Assembly (NCBI RefSeq): GCF_004138165.1
Contig: NZ_RYFF01000028.1
Location: 16,817-80,816 of the forward strand
Direction of reading: 5' to 3'
DNA length: 64,000 nt
Origin: Candidatus Chloroploca sp. Khr17
GTDB taxonomy: Bacteria > Chloroflexota > Chloroflexia > Chloroflexales > Chloroflexaceae
Shown in pieces: positions 36,414-45,646 of the stretch. Position 1 is the first letter of the stretch. Every line of letters begins with the position of its first letter. The position numbers and the translations under genes were made by a program. The notes beneath the pieces are model-generated. The model was not told where the DNA came from. It was given only the letters and a program-made list of their open reading frames with translations, and did no database searches.

Positions 36414-37379
36414 TTAGGTATATTGTGCAAGGGTGGCGGCACATTCTCTCCGGAGATCATCAACAAGTGATGCTGGTGCTTTGGCAATGGCATGACGACC
36501 AAATGACATAACCCACCGGCGAATTTCGGCTAATGCACCGCTCTGAAAACGTAGGGTCATTGAACCATCGTTGTGTTCTTCGATCTGCTGTGTGGGATGC
36601 CAGGTACGCCCACGCATGTAGTTCGACTGATAGGCGTCAAACCAGATCTCGATCGGTTCAGCACGATCGCCTCGTTCAGCGAGAAAACTTGTGTTGAGGT
36701 ATTCTGCCGGGGAAAACGTGGGATCACGGGTGAAGCGCTCGCTTTTGCACACATTCCAGGCTTCAATTCGGCTGACAGAAAACTGTCGCATCTGCGTGCG
36801 ATGATGATCAAAAGCAACAACTTGCCAATTGCCACGAACATTGAATAGATGGTAAGGCTCAATGATGCGCTCTCTCCGCTCGCCAGTACTGGCCGTAAGA
36901 TAGAGAACCTTCACCGGCCAGCGTTCCTGCATGGCTTCGAAGAGGGCGAGCAATAATTCAGGATCAACCGTAGACGTTGCTCCAGGCTGAAAGGTATAAT
37001 GCTGGGTCAAATCGTTCAAGCTGACCCGTAGCTCGACCGGTAAGCTTTCAGCAAGGCGATCAACAGCGTTGCGGAGTGGTCGTTCAAAGGCGGTACCTAG
37101 ATAACGATGAACCAGTTCTACACTGAGGAAAAAGGCCATCAACTCACCCTCACTCATCATCATCGTTGGTAACTGCCAGGCCGGATCAGTGTAATAGTAG
37201 CCTCGTCGTGATCGATCATATTTGAGGGGCGCATTGAAACGCTCTTGAAAAAAGGCGATGTCGGCCCGGATGGTTCGCTCACTTACTTCAAAACGCTGCA
37301 TAAAACTGGCTACATTTGGATATGCTCCACTGCGAATAGCGGTATCCATCGCAAGCATACGCTCTAGTCGTACAGACAT
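36414..37379 (-). CDS. WYL-domain transcriptional regulator
   Basis: A 321-residue protein. The N terminus has a DeoR-type helix-turn-helix (NVASFMQRFEVSERTIRADIAFFQERF), followed by a WYL ligand-binding domain (ERIIEPYHLFNVRGNWQVVAFDHHRTQMRQFSVSRIEAW) and a C-terminal WCX extension. WYL regulators often sit beside type I-D and other CRISPR loci and control cas expression by sensing nucleic-acid ligands. It is on the same strand as the cas genes, 213 bases upstream of them, separated by a hairpin. Confidence 0.9.
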   Translation of the reverse strand: MSVRLERMLAMDTAIRSGAYPNVASFMQRFEVSERTIRADIAFFQERFNAPLKYDRSRRGYYYTDPAWQLPTMMMSEGELMAFFLSVELVHRYLGTAFERPLRNAVDRLAESLPVELRVSLNDLTQHYTFQPGATSTVDPELLLALFEAMQERWPVKVLYLTASTGERRERIIEPYHLFNVRGNWQVVAFDHHRTQMRQFSVSRIEAWNVCKSERFTRDPTFSPAEYLNTSFLAERGDRAEPIEIWFDAYQSNYMRGRTWHPTQQIEEHNDGSMTLRFQSGALAEIRRWVMSFGRHAIAKAPASLVDDLRRECAATLAQYT

Positions 37380-37389
37380 GATAGACTCC

Positions 37390-37677
37390 TCATTCTCCTC
37401 TCACCCTACCGCTGGCGCACCGGTGCATTCCAATTCCAGCTTCCCACCACCCCGATGGCCGAGCGTGCTGCTTCGGTGCCGAGGCCCCAAACGACGAGGG
37501 CGAGGCAGGCAACACGGGAATGCCGTTGTCGATCATGCCTTGCACCAGGCGTCCAATGGTTGAACGATGCACTTCGCAGCGACGGGCTATTTCCGCCTGC
37601 GAAAGCGGCACGCGACTCGTCAATAACAACCGCTCTACCTGTCCTATGCGATCTGATTTGGCAAATGCTCGTGTCAT
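37390..37677 (-). pseudogene. Truncated helix-turn-helix regulator
   Basis: Starts MTRAFAKSDRIGQVERLLLT with a good GGAG site and continues into a clear HTH (LSQAEIARRCEVHRSTIGRLVQGMIDNGIPVL). After about residue 56 it turns into Pro/Ser/Ala-rich sequence (PASPSSFGASAPKQHARPS) that does not look like the ligand domain expected after such an HTH, and stops at residue 95. It is probably the 5' remnant of a second WYL/YafY-type regulator. It may still make a short DNA-binding peptide. It ends 10 bases before the WYL gene. Confidence 0.6.
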
Positions 37678-37720
37678 GGTTCTCTCCTGCAATTGAGCAT
37701 ACCATATGCCTGCGACCAAA

Positions 37721-37880
37721 ATTGCAACAAGACGGTGGCATGAGCATAAGAAAGAGCAGATGATCTTGTTGCAGGATGCGTCACCACCGTTGCTTGCTGC
37801 CAAACATTGCAACCCCTCCTGTGTGCGCATTATGTCTGCTGTGCTCACCGTACCAGGGGGCTGTTGCAGGTAGTGCAACA
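37721..37880. promoter_or_regulatory. Cluster of TTGCAAC half-sites
   Basis: Within 160 bases occur ATTGCAACAA (37721), TTGTTGCAGG (about 37767), ATTGCAACCC (about 37806) and the dyad TGTTGCA-N5-TGCAACA (37862-37880). They lie between the truncated HTH gene and the transporter gene and look like binding sites of a dimeric regulator. Apart from these, the 417 bases from 37678 to 38094 show no gene. Confidence 0.5.
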
Positions 37881-38094
37881 CCGCTTGAGCCGAGGTGCGC
37901 TCTTGGCGCCTTGGCGTCAAATCACGGTGCAAAGATGGCCGCAACGTACTCGTCTCACGGGCACATGTGCGCCAGGTGGCGTGGCGATACTGCGCGGCAT
38001 TACCATGGCTTTTACCGATGAGCCCATGCCCTCCTTGCAACGCAAACCTGCTATACTGGCACGCGGAAAAGCCTTTTGTCAATGGAAGCAGCGC

Positions 38095-39954
38095 ATGACC
38101 GGTGACATTCTCATTGTCCTCAGTATTCTTTTGGCAACGATCATTCTTTTTGTGAGTGATCGTTTGCGGCTCGATGTGGTGGCGCTGCTTGCGCTGCTCG
38201 CCCTTACCCTGACTGGTATCCTGACCCCGGCCGAAGCCTCGGCAGGTTTTGGTGATACGGTCGTGATCCTGATTGCGGCCCTTTTTGTGGTTGGTGAGGC
38301 GTTGTTGCAGACGGGGGTGGCGGCTTCGATTAGCCGTTGGCTCGGGCGGGTTGCCGGGACGAGTGAGTTGCGCATTATGGTGATGTTGATGGTGGTGGTG
38401 GCCCCGCTTTCGGCCTTTATCAGTTCGACCGGGACGGTGGCGATTATGCTGCCGGTGGTGGTTGCGCTGGCCCGGCGCGCTCGCATCAGCCCCTCGCGTT
38501 TGCTGATCCCGATGGCGTATGCGGCGCTCATCGGGGGTATGTTGACGCTTATTGGAACTCCACCCAATCTTGTTGCGAGTGAGGCTCTGGCCAATGCCGG
38601 TCGTGCTCCGTTTGGTTTCTTTAGCTTTACCCCGCTTGGCCTGCTCGTTCTGGGTGTGGCGGTCATCTTTATGGCCCTCGTCGGGCGTCATCTGCTTCCG
38701 ACCCGAGTTCAGCCGCCTGCAGATGCGCCGGATGCACGCAATGATGCGCTCACATCGGCTGAATTGATCGATGCGTATGCCGTGAAGGACGATCTCGTCT
38801 CGCTGCGTGTTCGGCCAACGTCGCCCTTGATTGGCAAGAGTGTCGTCGAGAGCACGTTGAGCACGGCGTATGATGTGACGTTGCTGGCTTCGTATCCGTG
38901 GCAGCTTGATCGTGAAGCGCCAGGCAAGGCCCGGGCAGTCAATGCCAATACACGGTTTGCGGCAGGCGACCTGCTGGATCTGCAAGCTCCGACGGCACAG
39001 GCCGAGCGGATGGCGACTGAACTTGAGCTCGATGTATTGCCTTCGCCCCTCGAGAGCGGCCATTTGAACACAGGGTTGCTGGTCGTCGAGGTAGCCCTGA
39101 CGCCGCGTTCGAGCTTTCTTGGGCGCTCGGTGGTGGATCTGGCGGTACGCAGTCGTTTCGGGGTCAATGTGCTTGGCGTGCAACGCCTGGGGCAACCACT
39201 TAAGGATGCGTTTGCTCAGGAACCACTGCGTTTCGGGGATACGTTGCTGGTCGCCGGGCCGATGCCAACGCTCGCCCCGCTTGTGCGTGACCAGCGCTAC
39301 TACGGTGATTTTGTAATTGCGGCGGTGCCACCCCAACTCGAGGCTGAACAAGAGACGACCATGGCATCGCAGGCCCCTGTTGCGATCATCATTACCCTCT
39401 TGATGCTGATCGTGATGGCTGGAGGATGGGTGCCGACGATGACGGCTGCGTTGCTTGCCGCCGTGGCCCTGGTGCTGACGGGTTGCGTTAAAGTCACAGA
39501 GGTCTACAAACGCATGAGTTGGGAGAGTCTGGTCTTGATTGCGGCGATGTTGCCGATGGCAACGGCGTTGAACAAGACGGGGGGGACGGCGCTGATTGCC
39601 GGGGGCATTGTCGAGACGATCGGCCCCCTTGGGCCACTGGCGCTGATCGCAGGGATGTTCTTGCTCACCACTATCTTTAGTCAGTTCATCTCGAATACGG
39701 CGACGGCGGTGCTGATGATGCCAATTGCCCTCGAAGCCGCCAGCAAGCTTGGCGTTGGCCCTGAACCGCTCTTGATGACCGTCGCGATTGCCGCCTCGAC
39801 CGCCTTTGCCACCCCGATCGCTTCACCCGTCAATACCCTCATATTAACCCCGGGTGGATATCGTTTTGCCGACTATGCACGGGCCGGCCTTCCGTTGCAA
39901 ATGCTCGTGCTGGTGATCTGCATGATCTTTGTGCCACTTCTGTTTCCGTTTTAG
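38095..39954 (+). CDS. SLC13-family transporter with two TrkA-C domains
   Basis: A 619-residue anion:sodium symporter-like permease. About five hydrophobic segments (from MTGDILIVLSILLATIILF) precede two RCK/TrkA-C domains near 215-410 (KDDLVSLRVRPTSPLIGKS and LGRSVVDLAVRSRFGVNVLG), then a second membrane half with the signature SQFISNTATAVLMMPIALEA. The family includes sulfate, phosphate and dicarboxylate carriers; the substrate is not certain. The start is chosen at GGAAGCAGCGC-ATG, since the longer frame upstream is not protein-like. A 57-base stretch near its 5' end recurs as a fragment at 19811, on the other side of the CRISPR locus. Confidence 0.85.
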   Translation: MTGDILIVLSILLATIILFVSDRLRLDVVALLALLALTLTGILTPAEASAGFGDTVVILIAALFVVGEALLQTGVAASISRWLGRVAGTSELRIMVMLMVVVAPLSAFISSTGTVAIMLPVVVALARRARISPSRLLIPMAYAALIGGMLTLIGTPPNLVASEALANAGRAPFGFFSFTPLGLLVLGVAVIFMALVGRHLLPTRVQPPADAPDARNDALTSAELIDAYAVKDDLVSLRVRPTSPLIGKSVVESTLSTAYDVTLLASYPWQLDREAPGKARAVNANTRFAAGDLLDLQAPTAQAERMATELELDVLPSPLESGHLNTGLLVVEVALTPRSSFLGRSVVDLAVRSRFGVNVLGVQRLGQPLKDAFAQEPLRFGDTLLVAGPMPTLAPLVRDQRYYGDFVIAAVPPQLEAEQETTMASQAPVAIIITLLMLIVMAGGWVPTMTAALLAAVALVLTGCVKVTEVYKRMSWESLVLIAAMLPMATALNKTGGTALIAGGIVETIGPLGPLALIAGMFLLTTIFSQFISNTATAVLMMPIALEAASKLGVGPEPLLMTVAIAASTAFATPIASPVNTLILTPGGYRFADYARAGLPLQMLVLVICMIFVPLLFPF

Positions 39955-40134
39955 ATAGGGTGACACCATGCGGCATACGCAACGGTACATGCTATAAGAC
40001 GGGCTGTTTGACGCAAAGGCATTGACGAAAACGAGACGGGATCGATGTCAGTGCGCCAATCGGGTGTGCTACAATGACCTGCGCAAAGATGGGCTGGGTT
40101 GTGGTTCAATTGCCCCGTTGCGGTAGGATGTTGC

Positions 40135-41520
40135 ATGGAACAGGATACAATCGTAGCCATCGCGACCCCGCCCGGTGAGGGTGGCCTTGGGGTGGTGCGC
40201 ATGAGTGGCCCCGAGGCAATTGCGTTTGCGTCCCGTCTTTTTCGCCCGGTGCGCCCCGGGCCGCTCTGCAGCTATCGGTTGCGGTATGGGCATGTGGTCG
40301 ATCCGACAAGCGGCCTGGTCATTGATGAGGCGCTGCTGGCGGTGATGCGCGCACCCCAGAGTTTTACCCGCGAAGATGTGGTTGAGTTTTCGTGCCACGG
40401 GGGGCCGTTGCCGGTGCAACAGACGTTGCAAGGTTGCCTCGATGCCGGGGCGCGCCTCGCTCGCCCCGGTGAGTTTACGCTGCGGGCGTTTCTCAACGGG
40501 CGCATCGATCTTTCGCAGGCCGAGGCGACGCTTGATGTTATTCGGGCGCAGACTGATGCTGGTCTGGCGCTGGCGCAGGCGCAACTTGGTGGCTGGCTCG
40601 CCCGTGAGGTGCGAGCCGTACGTGCCGTGTTGCTTGAACTGCTTGCCTATGTGACGGTGCTTGTTGATTTTCCCGAAGATGAGGTTGAACCGCAAGATAT
40701 CGGGCCGCGCCTTCGCACGAGCCTTCAGACCGTCACCTCGTTGCTGGAAGGGGCGAACCAGGGCTTGGTCTATCGCCACGGGGCGCGGGTGGCGATTGTC
40801 GGGCAACCCAATGTCGGCAAGTCGAGCCTGCTCAATGTGCTGCTGCGGAGCGACCGGGCGATTGTGACGCCGATTCCCGGTACGACCCGCGATACGCTTG
40901 AAGAGACGGCCAATCTCAACGGCATTCCGGTGGTCTTGATTGATACCGCAGGCATTCACGCGAGTAATGATCTTGTTGAGCGGCTGGGCATTGAGCGTTC
41001 ACGGGCAGCCCTTGCCCAGGCCGATGTGGCCCTGCTGGTCATTGATGCCTCGCGCCCTGTCGAGGATGAGGATCTGCTGATCGCCCGGCTGACCGCCGAC
41101 AAGCCGACGCTGCTTGTCTGGAATAAGCTTGACCAGCGAGACCCTGCTGCGCCCTCGCTCGCCAGCCTTGCCGAATACCTTGACCATCCCCGGCTCGCGG
41201 CTACCGTCGCTACCTCGGTGGCAACCGGCGAAGGCCTTGAGACCTTGGTCCAAGGCCTTGTCCAGGTGCTCCTTGGCGGCCATGCACCCCTTGCCGCCGG
41301 CGAAGCTCGCCTGGTGAGCAATCCCAGGCATCACGATGCCCTGCGCCGCGCCCATGAATACCTGGCCGCCGCCTTGGCCGGCTGGGACGCCAATGATCCC
41401 ACCGATCTGCTCGGGGGCGATCTGCTGGCGGCGCTCAATGCGCTTGGTGAAATCACGGGCGAGAGCGTTGGTGATGATTTGCTCGATCTGATCTTTTCGC
41501 AATTTTGCATTGGCAAATAG
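40135..41520 (+). CDS. mnmE: tRNA uridine-5-carboxymethylaminomethyl modification GTPase MnmE
   Basis: A 461-residue GTPase that with MnmG modifies U34 of tRNAs. The N-terminal tetrahydrofolate-binding domain ([22 protein letters not shown]), the helical domain and an inserted G domain are complete: P-loop GQPNVGKSS near residue 223, the DTAG switch and NKLD near 331. It ends with CIGK, the invariant C-terminal cysteine motif needed for catalysis. The start matches the family. MnmG is not in this window. It is followed 10 bases later by an O-antigen-ligase-like gene. Confidence 0.97.
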   Translation: MEQDTIVAIATPPGEGGLGVVRMSGPEAIAFASRLFRPVRPGPLCSYRLRYGHVVDPTSGLVIDEALLAVMRAPQSFTREDVVEFSCHGGPLPVQQTLQGCLDAGARLARPGEFTLRAFLNGRIDLSQAEATLDVIRAQTDAGLALAQAQLGGWLAREVRAVRAVLLELLAYVTVLVDFPEDEVEPQDIGPRLRTSLQTVTSLLEGANQGLVYRHGARVAIVGQPNVGKSSLLNVLLRSDRAIVTPIPGTTRDTLEETANLNGIPVVLIDTAGIHASNDLVERLGIERSRAALAQADVALLVIDASRPVEDEDLLIARLTADKPTLLVWNKLDQRDPAAPSLASLAEYLDHPRLAATVATSVATGEGLETLVQGLVQVLLGGHAPLAAGEARLVSNPRHHDALRRAHEYLAAALAGWDANDPTDLLGGDLLAALNALGEITGESVGDDLLDLIFSQFCIGK

Positions 41521-41530
41521 TAGTACCTGT

Positions 41531-42913
41531 ATGATCGCCTTTTTGCGCTGGCTTGCTCGTCATCTTATCGGTCTGGATTTTGTTGCGGTGGCGGCAGTGG
41601 CCGCGCTCAGTGTCGCGACCGAGCAGGTCTTTCCGCTGGCGCTCGGTGTCGCCCTCGCGGGCCTCGCGTTGCGCTGGTTTGCCCTGGGGGTGCCGAGTGT
41701 GCGCACGCCCGCCGATCTCACGATCCTGGCCCTTGCCTCGATGGCCCTCTTTAGCCTGACGATCTCGGAGCAGCCGGCGATCACAGAGGTTCAGGTGATG
41801 CGCCTGCTGCTTGGCATGGCGCTCTTTTATGCGCTGGTCAATTGGGCCGTGAGCCATTTCCACTTTGGCCTCCTTACCTTTGGCCTCATGCTCACCGGGG
41901 TGGTCTTGACCCTAGGCGCTACCATTAGTGTGACATGGATGTCAACCAAGTTGCCGTTCATTCCCCCCGAGGTCTATGGACAACCTTCCGATGCGCCCTA
42001 CGAGCTTGATCTGACGGTGGTGGCCAATTATCTGAATGAGCGCATTCCACCTGAGGTCGCGCCGTTGCTTGAAGATAGTGTCAATCCCAATGTGATGGCC
42101 GGCTATCTGGCGGTGCTCTTCCCCGTGATCGCAGCCCCGCTCTTCTTCAACCTGCGCGGGCTCTGGTGGCTGAGTTTGCCCTGGTTGGCCATTCTGGCCC
42201 CAATTGGCGCGATGCTCTTGCTCACTCAGTCACGGGGGGCGTTGCTTGGGCTTGGCGCGGCGCTGGTCGTCTTGCTGATGCTCTATCTCTATGCGCGCCG
42301 CCTCGTCTTTGCCGGGATGATCGTGCTCTTCTTTGTGGTGATGGTCGGCCAGGGTCGCTTGATCGAGGTCTATGGGGCACCTGATCAGATCCCGTATCGC
42401 GAACTGATCACGGCGCAAATTCCTGATGTTGATCGCGTGACTGATCGTGATCTCCCCGCCCGGATAGAGCTCTGGGATCGAGCGATCCGCTTGATCCGCG
42501 ATTTTCCCGTCACTGGGGTCGGGATGGGACTCTATTACCCTGCCGTAGAGCAGTATTATCCTTTTGAAAAGGTAGAGGTACAGGATCATGCCCATAATCT
42601 GGTGCTCCAGGTCGGCGTCGATCTTGGCATCCCGGGCTTGCTCGCCTGGTTAGCGACACTCTTTGTGGTGATCGGCGCGGCGTTGCATGCTTTTCAGCGC
42701 GCCATTGATGTCAATGATCGCTTTGCCACCGGCTTTGCCGCCGGGCTCATTGCCGCCCAGGCTGCCATGCTTGTCCACGGGATCTTTGATGCCGTCACCT
42801 GGGGGATGGTGCGCCCCGCCATTCTGATCTGGGTGCTCTGGGGGGCCGCCATTGCCGTACTGCGCTTAACCTTTGCGCGCCCGCCGCAAGCTGCGACTGC
42901 TGATGGTGCATAA
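41531..42913 (+). CDS. O-antigen ligase/polymerase family membrane protein
   Basis: A 460-residue membrane protein with about eleven hydrophobic segments and a long periplasmic-side loop. The Wzy_C signature is visible: LWDRAIRLIRDFPVTGVGMGLYYP, then QDHAHNLVLQVGVDLGIPGLLAWL, with the arginine and histidine residues expected in the large loop. Such proteins join or polymerise surface polysaccharide. Its TGTATG start is only 10 bases after mnmE, so co-transcription is likely. In a monoderm-like Chloroflexota the polymer would be an S-layer glycan or exopolysaccharide; the substrate is unknown. Confidence 0.82.
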   Translation: MIAFLRWLARHLIGLDFVAVAAVAALSVATEQVFPLALGVALAGLALRWFALGVPSVRTPADLTILALASMALFSLTISEQPAITEVQVMRLLLGMALFYALVNWAVSHFHFGLLTFGLMLTGVVLTLGATISVTWMSTKLPFIPPEVYGQPSDAPYELDLTVVANYLNERIPPEVAPLLEDSVNPNVMAGYLAVLFPVIAAPLFFNLRGLWWLSLPWLAILAPIGAMLLLTQSRGALLGLGAALVVLLMLYLYARRLVFAGMIVLFFVVMVGQGRLIEVYGAPDQIPYRELITAQIPDVDRVTDRDLPARIELWDRAIRLIRDFPVTGVGMGLYYPAVEQYYPFEKVEVQDHAHNLVLQVGVDLGIPGLLAWLATLFVVIGAALHAFQRAIDVNDRFATGFAAGLIAAQAAMLVHGIFDAVTWGMVRPAILIWVLWGAAIAVLRLTFARPPQAATADGA

Positions 42914-42981
42914 AGGTCGCCCCCGGTCGGCAGCATACCGCGTACCCCCGATGGCAAGCAATGCAAGCCATATGCTTGCGG

Positions 42982-42987
42982 TATACT
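42982..42987 (+). promoter_or_regulatory. -10 box TATACT just upstream of SURF1 start
   Basis: TATACT ends seven bases before the SURF1 ATG, which puts the expected transcription start at or next to the start codon and suggests a leaderless message. No Shine-Dalgarno fits. A clear -35 is missing. Confidence 0.5.
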
Positions 42988-42993
42988 GTACCT

Positions 42994-43746
42994 ATGCATA
43001 CACATCCTTTACTCCGTGGCGCATGGATTCCTAAACATCTCTTTGCGCTCACGATCTTTATCACCCTCGTAAGCCTTGGTATCTGGCAGTTGCTGCGCCT
43101 CGACGAACGCCGTAGTGCCAATGCCGAACGCATTGCCTTGCTCGATCAGGCTCCTCTGACCATCACCGGTACCGAACCCGACCTCGCAGCGCTGATCGGC
43201 CGCAAAGTACGGGTCACAGGAACCTATCGCAATGAAGAGAGTGTCGTGCTCAGAGGGCGGCGCTCAGACAGTGGGGTTGATGGAGTCCACTTGCTCACCC
43301 CACTCCAACTCAGTGGCAACGAAGCGGCTATTCTTGTTGACCGGGGCTGGCTGCCGAGCAACCAGCGGAGTCCGAGTGACCTGGCGGGCTATGCGGTCGC
43401 TCGTGAAGTCACACTCGAAGGATTTGCCTGGGCACCGCAGGTACGCCCCGACTCGCCGCTTGCCCCACGCGACTTGCCCTTGCCAGGTGAAACACGGGTT
43501 GAAGCTTGGGTACGCGTTGATGTCGCCGGTCTCCAACAACAGGTTGGCATACCACTGCTCCCGCTCTACATCGAAGTCCTCCCCACGGCTGACGCAGCGA
43601 CCCTCCCGCGCCCCCCCGATCCCCGCCAGCTCGACGAAGGGCCACACCTCGGCTATGCCCTGCAATGGTTCACCTTCGCCGGAATGATGATCGTGGTCTA
43701 CACCATCTTGATCCGCCAGGAATTGCAGCGCTACGCGACAACATAG
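42994..43746 (+). CDS. SURF1-family cytochrome c oxidase assembly protein
   Basis: A 250-residue protein with one hydrophobic segment at each end: LFALTIFITLVSLGIWQLLRLDERR near the N terminus and LQWFTFAGMMIVVYTILIRQ near the C terminus. The region between has SURF1 motifs: GRKVRVTGTYRNEESVVLRGR, ILVDRGWLPSNQR and GPHLGYALQWF. The family helps insert heme a into cytochrome c oxidase, so the organism probably has an aa3-type oxidase. A start 11 codons upstream is possible but would span the -10 box. Confidence 0.88.
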   Translation: MHTHPLLRGAWIPKHLFALTIFITLVSLGIWQLLRLDERRSANAERIALLDQAPLTITGTEPDLAALIGRKVRVTGTYRNEESVVLRGRRSDSGVDGVHLLTPLQLSGNEAAILVDRGWLPSNQRSPSDLAGYAVAREVTLEGFAWAPQVRPDSPLAPRDLPLPGETRVEAWVRVDVAGLQQQVGIPLLPLYIEVLPTADAATLPRPPDPRQLDEGPHLGYALQWFTFAGMMIVVYTILIRQELQRYATT

Positions 43747-43790
43747 ACGCCTGCGGCCTCGGCACCTTCACCGTGGGTGAGGGATTGGCG

Positions 43791-43977
43791 CCGCTGGTGT
43801 CCGACCCCGTCACCGGGTGGGCGCGGCTGGGCCGCTGGTGCCCGACCCCGTCACCGGGTGGGCGCGGCTGGGCCGCTGGTGCCCGACCCCGTCACCGGGT
43901 GGGCGCGGCTGGCCGCTGGTACCCGGGCCCGTCACCGGGTGGGCGCGGCCAAAGGTACCCGGGCCCGTCACCGGGTG
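43791..43977. repeat. GC-rich 40-41 bp tandem repeat, about 4.5 copies
   Basis: Units start CCGCTGGTG at 43791, 43832, 43873 and 43913 and carry CCCGTCACCGGGTGGGCG; a partial fifth copy follows. It fills most of the 261-base space between the convergent SURF1 and inositol-monophosphatase-like genes. Each unit holds the short palindrome CCCGTCACCGGG. Confidence 0.92.
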
Positions 43978-44013
43978 TGAGGGGTTGGTGCCGTAGGCAC
44001 CAGCCCCTCACAC
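43975..44013. terminator. Terminator hairpin between convergent genes
   Basis: Arms of 18 bases (GTGTGAGGGGTTGGTGCC, with one wobble) with a three-base loop. The right arm contains the stop codon of the minus-strand gene that ends at 44008. Confidence 0.75.
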
Positions 44014-44796
44014 ACATGCAATATACCCAAGGAGTTTGTCGATCAACTGGGGCGGGGCCAGGATAATTGGCTCGGGTAGGCGGTGTTGCACCAGGAGCGC
44101 CGGCACATCGACGGGTGCGCCACTGAGGCCCATTACTACCGCACCAGCGGCACGCAGAATCGCAAAACCCGCCGCCAGATCCCAGAGGTTCGCACGCCCG
44201 ATCAATGCCCCAACCGAACTCCCACGGGCAACATAACAACAATCAGCCGCGACACTGCTCAACACCCGCGTTTTGCCAGGAAAACAGAGCCGAAATTGGC
44301 GATGCACATACGATGAAACGCTCATCCAGTCGTTGGGATCAATCGAGGTCACCTGACTGACGGTGATCGGCAACTCGTTGCGAAACGCGGGGCCAGTGGC
44401 ATCAGCCCAGTAGCAATCACCGAGAATCGGTAACAAAATGACCCCGAGGTAGGGTTGACCATGGCGCAGCAGCCCGACCGAGACACACCAGGTCGGCAGG
44501 CCCGCCACAAAAGCCCCCGTGCCATCAATCGGATCAAGGCACCAGACATACTCGCGATCAGTGTCCCCGCTCCCATGCTCTTCGCCAATAATGCCATGAT
44601 CAGGATACCGAGCCGTAATGCGCTCACGCAGCATATGCTCAATCTCAAGATCTGCCTGGGTCACCAGGCTCAGATCAGCTTTCCGCTGGGCCTGCACATT
44701 ATTAAAGTAACTCATTGCAAGGACACCAGCTTCAGCCACCCACTCACGTACCGCATCGATGGCAATCTCACTCACAGTGCGCTCACTTTCAGGCAA
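44008..44796 (-). CDS. Inositol monophosphatase-family phosphatase
   Basis: A 262-residue Mg-dependent sugar/nucleotide phosphatase. Metal-binding motifs are intact: HGIIGEEHGSG (GEE near residue 72), WCLDPIDGTGAFVAGLP near residue 90, and WDLAAGFAILRAAGAVV near residue 211. Members hydrolyse inositol-1-phosphate, fructose-1,6-bisphosphate, histidinol phosphate or 3'-phosphoadenosine phosphates; I cannot choose among them. It is on the same strand as surE, 34 bases apart, so the two probably form an operon of phosphatases. Confidence 0.9.
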   Translation of the reverse strand: MPESERTVSEIAIDAVREWVAEAGVLAMSYFNNVQAQRKADLSLVTQADLEIEHMLRERITARYPDHGIIGEEHGSGDTDREYVWCLDPIDGTGAFVAGLPTWCVSVGLLRHGQPYLGVILLPILGDCYWADATGPAFRNELPITVSQVTSIDPNDWMSVSSYVHRQFRLCFPGKTRVLSSVAADCCYVARGSSVGALIGRANLWDLAAGFAILRAAGAVVMGLSGAPVDVPALLVQHRLPEPIILAPPQLIDKLLGYIACV

Positions 44797-44830
44797 GCCT
44801 TTTTATGCGAAGGGAAGGTTCCAGGCTCCT

Positions 44831-45646
44831 TTAACTCCTGCCTCTTGGCTCAGATGTCAAGTCTTGCAGCGCAGCCGACAGATCGAAACAGGCTGCCGTT
44901 GTCGGGGTCAAGGGTGTGACCGAAACATACCCCTCGCGAACCGCGCCATCGTCGCTCGAGGGGGCAAACGCAGGCACCCGCTCACGCACAAACCGTATGC
45001 CAAGATGGCGCTCTTCGGGAGTATCAACGGGTACGGCGACATCTAATTCAACCACATCGCCATAGAAAAAAGCCGACAACTCCGTCTGGCGAAACCCACG
45101 TACATCAGCCAGGTCATGCACGTGGGGCACGTTGACATTCAGTACCAGTGGCCCTTGCCCACGGACACGCTCAAGCAACGGAAAGGTCTGCACCGCCGCC
45201 CACGTCGCGGTTGCCCAGGGCATCGGTGCGTCACCGATGAACATCTGCGAAACCGCCAGAGCGGGCATGCCCCAGAAGGCCGCAAACATCGCCGCGCCAA
45301 CTGTGCCACTCAGCAAGACATTGGTACCTGTATTGAGCCCACGGTTGATTCCCGAGACGACCACGTCAGGGCCATCACCAGGGAAAGCTCGTACTCCGGC
45401 GAGCACACAACCGACTGGTGTGCTATTCACTGTGTACGCCGCAATACCAGCGTATTCAGGGGCAAGGGGTTGCGCAGGCTTCATCGTCAACTCGCGCTGC
45501 ATCGGCAACGCCATACTCGTCCCGCTCTGCTCAACCTCAGGGGCCACAATCGTGACGCTGCCCAAGCCGGCATCACGCAGGGCCGCAGCGAGCATCCACA
45601 GACCGACGCTCGCGATGCCATCATCATTCACCACCAGTATCTGCAT
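44831..45646 (-). CDS. surE: 5'/3'-nucleotidase SurE
   Basis: A 271-residue phosphatase starting MQILVVNDDGI, with the metal ligands in NDDG and the SurE signature VVSGINRGLNTGTNVLLSGTVGAAM. It removes phosphate from nucleotides and short polyphosphate. The GGAGGG just upstream sets this start; an in-frame ATG 15 codons earlier is less likely. The upstream gene of a two-gene operon with the inositol-monophosphatase-like gene. Confidence 0.95.
   Translation of the reverse strand: MQILVVNDDGIASVGLWMLAAALRDAGLGSVTIVAPEVEQSGTSMALPMQRELTMKPAQPLAPEYAGIAAYTVNSTPVGCVLAGVRAFPGDGPDVVVSGINRGLNTGTNVLLSGTVGAAMFAAFWGMPALAVSQMFIGDAPMPWATATWAAVQTFPLLERVRGQGPLVLNVNVPHVHDLADVRGFRQTELSAFFYGDVVELDVAVPVDTPEERHLGIRFVRERVPAFAPSSDDGAVREGYVSVTPLTPTTAACFDLSAALQDLTSEPRGRS

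Noticed and set aside
37390..39351. A 653-codon minus-strand frame over the transporter gene
   Set aside because: It is a mirror of the plus-strand transporter codons, rich in Arg/His/Gln. Only its last 95 codons, with their own GGAG and ATG, look real and are listed as the truncated HTH gene.
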